A model generated the notes under the pieces. It did no database searches. It saw nothing but the letters and a program-made list of their open reading frames with translations, and was not told the origin of the DNA. From Rhodanobacteraceae bacterium (lineage in GTDB: Bacteria > Pseudomonadota > Gammaproteobacteria > Xanthomonadales > SZUA-5): 5,387 nt of DNA. The DNA is taken from positions 1 through 5,387 of the forward strand of contig QIMA01000209.1 in the NCBI GenBank assembly GCA_003233535.1. Direction: 5' to 3'. Both the position numbers and the translations under genes were made by a program. Shown in pieces: positions 1 to 5,387 of the stretch (its first letter is position 1; each line of letters opens with the position of its first letter).

Positions 1-254
1 GGCAGATCGTGGGTGGCGTAATCGCCGAGGGCGTGTTCGACCCGGAACACTACTTCCGTGCGATGGCGCGCGGTGCGTCTATCAATCTCGACCTGACGAC
101 GAATTGGGAGCTCTGGGACGTTGCCGATATGCCCACAGCCGAGCTAAGGGCGCGCTTCAACATACCGCCGGTTTCAGACTGGGAGCGCGAACGCCTGACC
201 CCGAACCACGGTCTGCTCATGGGACCAGGTCATTCCACTCCAAGCGCGGCCTGA
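1..254 (+). CDS. Coq4-like protein, C-terminal fragment (5' end outside window)
   Basis: The reading frame is open from the left edge (first whole codon at base 3) and ends at TGA 252-254, so only about 83 C-terminal residues are visible. They contain the block YFRAMARGAS, then DL, a WELW motif and ELRARF followed by IPP. The same block is FRAVARGA...DLL..GW.LW...P...R.R in the two complete paralogues downstream, with roughly half of aligned positions identical over about 67 residues. This matches the end of the Coq4 (ubiquinone biosynthesis COQ4) domain, which also closes with a Trp-Glu segment and an LR...I/P stretch. The HxxxH-type metal motif and any N-terminal domain lie upstream of the window. 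A GTG at 9-11 could be mistaken for a start, but homology continues into the codons before it. The next gene begins 3 bases after the stop, so they are probably cotranscribed. Family assignment is good; function is unknown. Confidence 0.8.
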   Translation, partial: QIVGGVIAEGVFDPEHYFRAMARGASINLDLTTNWELWDVADMPTAELRARFNIPPVSDWERERLTPNHGLLMGPGHSTPSAA

Positions 255-257
255 ATC

Positions 258-623
258 ATGAACGACACAGCACCCTCCAACTCACTTGCCGCTGTCTGGC
301 GTGATCGCGAGTTGCGCACGCGCCTGCGCAACGATCCGGCGGCGGAACTAAAGAAATACGGGATCGAGCTTCCGCCAGAGATTGCCGTGCGTACAGTGGC
401 ATGCAAGGGATCGCCAGTCGATGTGGAAGATGCATCGCTACTGCAGTTCCTGCTCGAACGGGGTGAGCGGCTGAGCTACTTCTTTACCGCCTCTGCGCGC
501 AGTCCTTGCGCACAGCAGGCCGCCTATGGCCGGATCATCAGTCGCGATTTGGACGACCCGGTATTTGTTGAGTATTTGCGTCGTGATGCCATGACGGCGA
601 TGCGCACGCTGGAGGCCATCTAA
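258..623 (+). CDS. Small NHLP-like (nitrile hydratase alpha leader-like) protein, possible RiPP precursor or partner protein
   Basis: This encodes 121 residues. Residues 14-47 (WRDRELRTRLRNDP, then AAELKKYGIELPPEIAVRTV) follow the pattern of NHLP leader peptides and the N-terminus of nitrile hydratase alpha: a helix with L..L..DP...L...GI.LP followed by a hydrophobic strand. NHLP proteins usually act as long leaders of ribosomally made, modified peptides. Here residues 48-121 do not look like a typical core. There is no double-glycine cleavage site, only two cysteines (49 and 84), and no low-complexity core; the tail (residues 100-115) instead echoes the N-terminal helix. No signal peptide or membrane segment is seen. 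The nitrile hydratase metal motif (CxxCSC) is absent, so it is not that enzyme. The start is ATG 258, three bases after the previous stop, without a clear Shine-Dalgarno. The stop TAA overlaps the next ATG by one base (TAATG). It may be a modified peptide, or a structural partner or carrier for the flanking Coq4-like proteins; both are inference. Confidence 0.72.
   Translation: MNDTAPSNSLAAVWRDRELRTRLRNDPAAELKKYGIELPPEIAVRTVACKGSPVDVEDASLLQFLLERGERLSYFFTASARSPCAQQAAYGRIISRDLDDPVFVEYLRRDAMTAMRTLEAI
611..615 (+). promoter_or_regulatory. Shine-Dalgarno for the gene starting at 623
   Basis: GGAGG lies 7 bases before ATG 623, inside the last codons of the preceding gene. It is the only strong ribosome binding site visible in the window and supports 623 as the start, together with the TAATG stop/start overlap. 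Confidence 0.7.
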
Positions 624-1633
624 TGCATCGGGTCAAGTTAACGCTAGAACAGAACAGCGTGCTGGTCCAGGCTCTATCTGCGGTAATCACCGCCGGAGGC
701 CAAATGTCGGCATCAGCCGATGAGCTAGAAAGCGTAGTCGCTATACAGCGCCATTTGTTTGGGCAGGATGAGCCGCTAGAGGCCGTCTCTGGGCCATTAC
801 CCGAGTCGCTTGCGGAGACCTTCCCGGATCCAGCAATGCGGCTGCAGCTAGTTCGCCTAATGGCAATGCTGCCCCCCGTAGACAAACAATTACCGATTGA
901 CAAGGTCGAGATTGTGGAAGCTGCCGCTCGACAGCTAGAGGTCACGGAGTTCGGCTTGGTGATGCTGCGGTGCATCGCGCTAAAACAGTACAAACGAATC
1001 ATGTTTAAGCTGATGAAGCGCTTCGTAAACTACTACTGGCCGATCAGTGGACAGCCCGAGTGGCGCGCCTGGCTGAGCATGTGGTGGAGCGTTACACCTT
1101 GGTTCCCTGGGCTGCGCAGTTGGCTCGGGCTCAACGAGCTACTGGCGAAGTACCGCGAATTGGAAGAGTTACCTCCTGGCACACTTGGCAACGAGGTCTA
1201 CCGTTACTACGAACGGAACGACTTTCCGGTTCCGGGCTCGCCCAAGAGTATTCCCGAAGGCTGGGCTAGGCATGAGATTTATCACATCATCGCAAACTAC
1301 CAGACCAGCCTACCGGGCGAGCTGTATCTGGCCGGATTCATCGCAGGTAATACGGCTGAAATGTCACTGGACGTTGCCCTACCCGCTCTGGTGCAGCTGC
1401 ACACGGGACGGCAATTCGCCCCCGGACCGATGGCCGAAGGGCTATTTCGAGCCGACGGTTATTTTCGCGCCGTCGCCCGCGGCGCGAGTATGTCGGTCGA
1501 TTTGCTCGCCGGCTGGCAACTCTGGGAGCACGCAGACGTGCCGCTAAACCAGCTACGAGCGCGCTATGCGTTGCCCGACTTCAGCGTCGAAGAGCGTCGG
1601 TCGCTTGAAGCTCAGGATGCGGTGCTGGCCTGA
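623..1633 (+). CDS. TerB-like/Coq4-like two-domain protein (paralogue 2)
   Basis: This encodes 336 residues. Residues about 5-115 are helical and acidic/hydrophobic, with AGGQM, an E-rich turn, VAIQRHL, then RLMAMLP and VEAAARQ. The layout recalls a TerB-like helical domain; this is tentative. Residues about 130-330 are Coq4-like: a Tyr/Trp-rich segment, LPPGTLG, then the metal-binding motif H217-E218-x-x-H221 with E233 exactly eleven residues later, and the closing FRAVARGAS...DLL..W.LW...LRARY. Coq4 proteins bind a divalent metal through HDxxH-x11-E and act on the quinone head group in ubiquinone synthesis; here Asp is replaced by Glu. No signal peptide is seen, and I predict a cytosolic or membrane-surface protein. 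It is collinear without evident gaps with the next gene, indicating tandem duplication. A GGAGG ribosome site at 611-615 supports the start. Canonical Coq4 lacks the N-terminal extension, so a role outside ubiquinone synthesis is likely. The substrate is unknown. Confidence 0.82.
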   Translation: MHRVKLTLEQNSVLVQALSAVITAGGQMSASADELESVVAIQRHLFGQDEPLEAVSGPLPESLAETFPDPAMRLQLVRLMAMLPPVDKQLPIDKVEIVEAAARQLEVTEFGLVMLRCIALKQYKRIMFKLMKRFVNYYWPISGQPEWRAWLSMWWSVTPWFPGLRSWLGLNELLAKYRELEELPPGTLGNEVYRYYERNDFPVPGSPKSIPEGWARHEIYHIIANYQTSLPGELYLAGFIAGNTAEMSLDVALPALVQLHTGRQFAPGPMAEGLFRADGYFRAVARGASMSVDLLAGWQLWEHADVPLNQLRARYALPDFSVEERRSLEAQDAVLA

Positions 1634-1636
1634 CGC

Positions 1637-2650
1637 ATGCGCATAATTCGCCCCGATCCAGTGCAAACTCACACCATTGTGCAAGCGATGTACGCTGTCG
1701 TATCAGCCGAAGGTCAAATCGAGCCGATTGCGATCGAGCAGGAAAGTATCGTCGCGATACAGCGCCACCTGCTTCACTGCGAGGAGCCGATTTCTCTTTC
1801 TGATAGGCGCCTACCGGCGGATCTGGCCGAGAGGCTTGACGATCCGTCAATGCGGTTAGAGGTTGTGCGCATCTTAGCGATGCTGCCGATACTGGATGGT
1901 GTAGTGACCGCCCGCAAGGCAGCGGTGGTAGAGGCTGCGGCAAAGCAGATGGGCGTGGTAGACCTCGGTCTGACGCTGTTACGACAAGGCGTAAAGCGAC
2001 AGTTCAAGCGCATGGCATTCGGACTAATGGGGCGCTCAGTAGCCTACTACTGGTCGCCTACCGGAAAGGCCCGCCTGCGAGATTGGTTGGACATGCTGCG
2101 AATCATGATGCCTGCCATTCCCGGACTATACGAGCTGATGACCGACCGCAGTTTGCTCAAGCGCTACCACGCGCTGAGTGAACTGCCGGAGGACACCCTT
2201 GGCTACGCCCTTCACCGTTTCTACACCACGCGCGGCTTTCCATTGCCCGGCGAGCCGAAGAGTTTTCCAGAAGGCTGGTCCAAGCACGAGATCTACCACA
2301 TTCTCAGCGAGTACGAGACCACAGATCCCGGCGAGATGCTCAATGCCGCTTTCAGCGGCGGCAATACCAACGTGCTGTGCATGGACCTGTTGATGCTCAC
2401 ACTGCTGCAGTTTCAAGCCGGTTTCCAAGTGATGCCTGGCCCTGCCCCAAAGGGCGCCTTGCGCCCCGATGCCTTCTTTCGCGCAGTGGCGCGAGGTGCC
2501 GCCACGACGGTCGATTTACTCGACGGCTGGGATCTTTGGACGGTGCTCGAGCTTCCGGTGGATGAGGTGCGAGACCGATTTTCGGTCCCACCATTGAGCG
2601 CGAACGAGCGCCATGCATTGACCGATTGCAATGCACTGTACAGCGCATGA
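1637..2650 (+). CDS. TerB-like/Coq4-like two-domain protein (paralogue 3)
   Basis: This encodes 337 residues, collinear with the preceding gene from the N-terminus on: AEGQI, ES.VAIQRHL at residues 36-45, DPSMRL, LAMLP, then VEAAAKQ. The N-terminal part looks TerB-like. The C-terminal Coq4-like part has LPEDTLG, PKSFPEGW, the metal motif H217-E218-I-Y-H221 with E233 eleven residues on, and the terminal FRAVARGA...DLLDGWDLW. The three metal ligands sit at the same residue numbers as in paralogue 2, so both are probably competent to bind metal and neither is an obvious dead copy. They differ clearly between these motifs, suggesting old duplication and divergent roles or a hetero-oligomer. The start ATG 1637 is three bases after the previous stop, without a good Shine-Dalgarno, so translation is probably coupled. 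The stop overlaps the next gene's ATG in ATGA (2647-2650). The biochemical role is not known. Confidence 0.82.
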   Translation: MRIIRPDPVQTHTIVQAMYAVVSAEGQIEPIAIEQESIVAIQRHLLHCEEPISLSDRRLPADLAERLDDPSMRLEVVRILAMLPILDGVVTARKAAVVEAAAKQMGVVDLGLTLLRQGVKRQFKRMAFGLMGRSVAYYWSPTGKARLRDWLDMLRIMMPAIPGLYELMTDRSLLKRYHALSELPEDTLGYALHRFYTTRGFPLPGEPKSFPEGWSKHEIYHILSEYETTDPGEMLNAAFSGGNTNVLCMDLLMLTLLQFQAGFQVMPGPAPKGALRPDAFFRAVARGAATTVDLLDGWDLWTVLELPVDEVRDRFSVPPLSANERHALTDCNALYSA

Positions 2651-4533
2651 CAAATCAGCTAGCGGCGCAAAGCACGCCGCTGCGCGACAGCCTCAAGCTG
2701 GCTAAATCGCTGATATCGCAGGGCCAGTCCGCTCAAGCGCTGGTCTTATTGCGCAACCATATCAGTCCTGAATCCGACTTCGTTGTGCAGTCCCGCGCCG
2801 CCCGACTCCTAGCCAAGCTGCCGCAAGGCACTCTCGGACTACGCCCGCTACGCGTGGCTCTATTGGCTTCCACTACCGTTGACCACCTCGTCGACTTGTT
2901 GCGTCTGTGGCTAGCCTTGTGCGGGATAGAGGCCGAGATCTATCTGGCACCCTACGACACGATGGAGCAAACGGTGTTGGATCCGTCCAGCCCGCTATAC
3001 AGCTTCAAGCCGCAATTGGTGTGGCTGTTTAGCGTCAGTGACGACGTGGAACTGGCAACTAGCCCGAACGCGACCTCCGCACAAATCAACACGGCAGTCT
3101 TGCACGCCGTCGAGCGCCGCGAACAGCTGTGGCGCATTCTGCAGGATCGGTTGTCCTGTCAATTGCTGCAAAACAACGCTGAATTACCGGTCGACGATCC
3201 ATTCGGCCAGATGGCCGGAACGCAAGGCTGGGGGCGTCGTTCGCTGCTCCGCGCATATAACTCCCAGCTCGCCATTGCTGCGCCCGCTGGCGTGGCGGTG
3301 TTCGATCTTGACCACCTTAGTGCCTATTGGGGAAGCGCGCGCTGGCGCGATCCTAGGCTCTGGTTTCATGCCAAACACGCCTTCTGCCAAGACGCCACCG
3401 GCTTGGTCGCCAGTCATGCTGCGCGCAGCGTCGCGGCGCAGCTCGGTCTATCGCGCAAATGTCTAATTTTGGATCTGGACAACACGCTTTGGGGTGGAGT
3501 AATCGGCGACGATGGCGTGGCCGGTATAGTGCTCGGCGATGGTGCCGAAGGCGAAGCCTTTGTCGCATTCCAGGACTACATCAAAGCCTTGCGCGAGCGC
3601 GGCATAGTGCTGGCTGTGTGCAGTAAGAACGAAATGACTGCAGCCCAGTTACCGTTCGAAAGCCATCCTGATATGCGCCTCACCCTGGATGACTTCGCGG
3701 TCTTCCGCGCCAACTGGGCTGACAAGGCCAGCAACATCCGAGCCATTGCCAAGAGTCTCAGCCTTGGTCTCGATGCGCTGGTATTCGTCGACGACAATCC
3801 GGCGGAGCGTGAATTGATACGTCAGCAGCTACCGATGGTCCAAGTAATTGATCTGCCGGATGATCCCACCTTGTATGTGCAGTCCTTAGCGCGCGCAGGG
3901 TGTTTCGAGGCCAGCAGCATTTCTGCTGAAGACAGCCAACGCGCTGACAACTATGCGGACAACGCCAGACGCGAAGATCTGCGCCTGGAAACACCGGATC
4001 TAAGCAAGTATCTGGAAAGTCTGCAGATGCGAGCACAAGTGCGAGCCGCCGATGACATCAGCCTGCCGCGGATCGCCCAGTTGATTAACAAGAGCAACCA
4101 ATTTCACCTCACCGGCTTGCGACTGTCAGAGCCCGAATTGCTGGCCTTGGACGCACGCGACGACTATCAGATCATCGGCGTACGGCTTACTGATCGCTTT
4201 GGTGACAACGGCTTGGTATCCGCAGTGCTACTGCACCATCACAACCACGTACTTCAGGTTGATGCCTGGGTCATGAGCTGTCGCGTGCTCGGGCGCACTC
4301 TTGAGGAATTCGTCGCCAACGAGATCGTAAACGTGGCGAAGCACCGGGGTTGCCGGCAGGTTGTCGGTCGCTACGTTGCGTCGCCCAAAAACGCGCTGGT
4401 AGCCAATCTCTATTCGCGACTAGGATTTGGCAAACTAGACGATGACTGGGTGCTGGGGGTTCGCGGGCCCGAGCCTCGCTGGCAAACACCAATCGCTGGG
4501 CAATCGTTTCACAACACGAGAGTGCGCAGATGA
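2647..4533 (+). CDS. FkbH-like HAD-superfamily (subfamily IIIC) glyceryl-ACP-forming protein
   Basis: This encodes 628 residues from ATG 2647. An in-frame ATG at 2626 would add seven residues, but 2647 makes the ATGA overlap used at the next two junctions. Residues 1-260 are the N-terminal region of long FkbH proteins: a helical LLRNHISPES start, then an alpha/beta part with RVALLAS and LVWLFSVSDD. The HAD core follows: motif I D276-L-D278-NTLWGGVIGDDG, motif II around CSKN (325-328), and motif III FVDDNP with Asp382/Asp383. The C-terminal part (about 450-620) is GNAT-like, with NKSNQFHLTG (481-490), DRFGDNG (516-522) and WVMSCRVLGR around Cys545. All hallmark motifs are intact. Studied FkbH-type proteins such as OzmB take 1,3-bisphosphoglycerate, remove phosphate and load the glyceryl unit onto an ACP; some members use other three-carbon acids. 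The ACP encoded next is the obvious partner. The exact substrate cannot be read from the sequence. Confidence 0.93.
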   Translation: MTNQLAAQSTPLRDSLKLAKSLISQGQSAQALVLLRNHISPESDFVVQSRAARLLAKLPQGTLGLRPLRVALLASTTVDHLVDLLRLWLALCGIEAEIYLAPYDTMEQTVLDPSSPLYSFKPQLVWLFSVSDDVELATSPNATSAQINTAVLHAVERREQLWRILQDRLSCQLLQNNAELPVDDPFGQMAGTQGWGRRSLLRAYNSQLAIAAPAGVAVFDLDHLSAYWGSARWRDPRLWFHAKHAFCQDATGLVASHAARSVAAQLGLSRKCLILDLDNTLWGGVIGDDGVAGIVLGDGAEGEAFVAFQDYIKALRERGIVLAVCSKNEMTAAQLPFESHPDMRLTLDDFAVFRANWADKASNIRAIAKSLSLGLDALVFVDDNPAERELIRQQLPMVQVIDLPDDPTLYVQSLARAGCFEASSISAEDSQRADNYADNARREDLRLETPDLSKYLESLQMRAQVRAADDISLPRIAQLINKSNQFHLTGLRLSEPELLALDARDDYQIIGVRLTDRFGDNGLVSAVLLHHHNHVLQVDAWVMSCRVLGRTLEEFVANEIVNVAKHRGCRQVVGRYVASPKNALVANLYSRLGFGKLDDDWVLGVRGPEPRWQTPIAGQSFHNTRVRR

Positions 4534-4775
4534 GCAATAGGGAAGTGCTGCAGCAACGACTAAACGAAGTCTTCCAAGACGTATTTGATGATGACGAGTT
4601 AGCGATATTTCCGGAGATGACGGCCGCTGATCTCGACGATTGGGACTCGCTGATGCACATCACCCTCGTTCTAGCAGTTGAGCGCCAATTCAGCATTCGC
4701 CTAAAAGCGGCGGAGGTCGGCGCGTTGGAAAACGTCGGCCAGATGATCGCTTTGCTTGAAAAGCGGGCCGCATGA
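4530..4775 (+). CDS. Acyl carrier protein
   Basis: This encodes 81 residues, the normal size for a stand-alone carrier protein. The phosphopantetheine attachment site is Ser40 in DDWDSLMHITLVLAVE: the Asp-Ser-Leu triad followed by helix 2, as expected. After it come RQFSIRL, an acidic AEVGALENVGQM segment (helix 3) and the terminal helix. It would be activated by a phosphopantetheinyl transferase encoded elsewhere. Discrete ACPs of this type, directly downstream of an FkbH-like gene, accept the glyceryl (or related C3) unit as a thioester. The gene overlaps the FkbH-like stop (ATGA at 4530-4533) and the following start (ATGA at 4772-4775), so the three products are probably made together. No neighbouring PKS module or ketosynthase is visible, which suggests the loaded unit is passed on to the acyltransferase encoded next. 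Confidence 0.93.
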   Translation: MSNREVLQQRLNEVFQDVFDDDELAIFPEMTAADLDDWDSLMHITLVLAVERQFSIRLKAAEVGALENVGQMIALLEKRAA

Positions 4776-5387
4776 GTCTGGGGCGCCTTCTCAGTCCGAA
4801 TGAAACCAAATTTTGGTTGATGGACGTAGCGGCACCGATGAACAGTGTCGTGGTGATGCGTTGCCAGCAACGCCTCGATCCACCCGTCGGCGAACTCAGC
4901 GAATTCCGCTTGCCGCAGATCGTGCTAGATGCCCATGCTAGGCCGCGCTGGGGTGATCCAATCGGTGGCGGAGTGTTGATCGAGTCATCGGCCGGAGAGG
5001 AATCGAACTGGCTGGCCATGGCCGAACGCCTGACCAACGTACGGGTGGGCAGCGAGGGAAGCCCGCCCTGGCATGCAGAGCTGGTTGCGCTGAACGAAGG
5101 CTCGCTGTTGCTAATGGCCATAAGTCATGCGCTGACGGACTATCGAACTGCCCTGTGGGTGGCCCACTGCTTCGTGCGCGGGCTCGCACCTGGCCCGCTG
5201 ACTCCGCCGTGCGAGGAGTTGCTCGATCCGAGTATGTTCAGTGCCGACGACGCTGGCGATCTGATCGACGAGTGGTGGAGCGCACGGGCCAGCTCGCGTT
5301 GGCGTGCCATTGGCGTCGACCGTCTCGCCCAAGCGTTGCCCGCGCCATGTAAAACTCGATTACGCGCGCTGCGCTTGTCAGCGGAAC
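4772..5387 (+). CDS. Condensation-domain-like acyltransferase, N-terminal half (3' end outside window)
   Basis: The frame is open from ATG 4772 to the right edge, 205 whole codons with no stop. The start overlaps the ACP stop (ATGA). The N-terminus RLLSPNETKFWLMD followed by a MNSVVVMR strand resembles the opening of condensation/PapA-type acyltransferases, where a LSP.E..FW..D segment leads into the first beta strand. At residues 118-124 the protein reads SHALTDY, which preserves the catalytic His119 and Asp123 of the HxxxD superfamily (NRPS condensation domains, PapA, chloramphenicol acetyltransferase-like folds). Relative to HHxxxDG, the first His is Ser and the Gly is Tyr. The motif lies near residue 120, as expected, so roughly half of a 400-450 residue protein is seen. 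Such enzymes move an acyl group from a carrier protein to an amine or hydroxyl. Here the likely donor is the ACP and the acceptor is unknown. The superfamily call is fairly secure, the specific family is not. Confidence 0.75.
   Translation, partial: MSLGRLLSPNETKFWLMDVAAPMNSVVVMRCQQRLDPPVGELSEFRLPQIVLDAHARPRWGDPIGGGVLIESSAGEESNWLAMAERLTNVRVGSEGSPPWHAELVALNEGSLLLMAISHALTDYRTALWVAHCFVRGLAPGPLTPPCEELLDPSMFSADDAGDLIDEWWSARASSRWRAIGVDRLAQALPAPCKTRLRALRLSAE

Noticed and set aside
258..623. Nitrile hydratase alpha subunit
   Set aside because: Only the leader-like N-terminal part is similar. The CxxCSC metal-binding motif is missing and the protein is far shorter than the roughly 200-residue enzyme subunit.
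538..1002. Minus-strand open frame of 154 codons
   Set aside because: It lies opposite the well-supported NHLP-like and Coq4-like genes, its product is a low-complexity Ser/Arg/Cys-rich sequence without a recognisable domain, and it has no context of its own.
1271..1321. HExxH read as a zinc metallopeptidase site
   Set aside because: The x11-E spacing and the flanking LP.GTLG and FRA.ARGA...W.LW blocks match Coq4. No metzincin third His or typical gluzincin surroundings are present.
2626..2646. Upstream ATG as start of the FkbH-like gene
   Set aside because: It would overlap the previous gene by 25 bases and has no better ribosome site. ATG 2647 gives the same ATGA coupling seen at 4530 and 4772.
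623..2650. Plain ubiquinone biosynthesis genes
   Set aside because: Although the Coq4 domain is recognisable, three paralogues with an extra N-terminal domain beside NHLP, FkbH and ACP genes do not fit a housekeeping ubiquinone locus.
4271..4870. Minus-strand open frame of 199 codons
   Set aside because: It runs antisense across the end of the FkbH-like gene, the whole ACP gene and the start of the acyltransferase, all of which have family motifs. Its translation is Ser/Arg-rich with no family signature.
1..5387. Internal promoters, terminators, CRISPR arrays, tRNA genes or mobile elements
   Set aside because: The genes leave no intergenic space beyond 3 bases. I saw no convincing hairpin with a T-run, spaced direct repeats, tRNA-like cloverleaf or transposase sequence.

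Overview
The window is a single, densely packed stretch of plus-strand coding sequence. There are seven genes (the first and last cut by the window edges) and no intergenic gap longer than 3 bases. Base composition is moderately GC-rich by eye and the genes are coupled by 1-4 base overlaps, as in the accessory biosynthetic operons of Proteobacteria such as Burkholderiales or Xanthomonadales. That taxonomic guess is weak because no housekeeping gene is present. Frequent CTA leucine codons look unusual for a GC-rich host and may point to acquired DNA.

Left half (1-2650): the C-terminal end of a Coq4-like protein; a 121-residue protein whose N-terminal half resembles the nitrile hydratase alpha/NHLP leader-peptide family; then two complete, collinear paralogues of 336 and 337 residues. 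Each complete paralogue has an N-terminal helical region that looks TerB-like and a C-terminal Coq4-like domain, with the metal-binding pattern HExxH-x11-E at the same residues (217-233). The 5' fragment matches their C-termini, so at least three Coq4-like paralogues surround one NHLP-like gene.

Right half (2647-5387): a three-gene acyl-transfer relay. It comprises a long FkbH-like HAD-superfamily protein, an 81-residue acyl carrier protein (ACP), and the N-terminal half of a condensation-domain-like acyltransferase carrying an HxxxD motif. In characterised systems FkbH proteins load a glyceryl (or related three-carbon) unit from a glycolytic intermediate onto an ACP. Here the following acyltransferase is the natural candidate to move that unit from the ACP to an acceptor.

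Taken together, the window looks like part of an unusual biosynthetic operon. A three-carbon acyl-ACP branch is joined to a set of Coq4-like proteins and an NHLP-like small protein that might be a modified peptide substrate or a protein partner. None of the usual RiPP enzymes, PKS or NRPS modules, transporters or peptidases is visible in the window. The product and the actual link between the two halves are inference.
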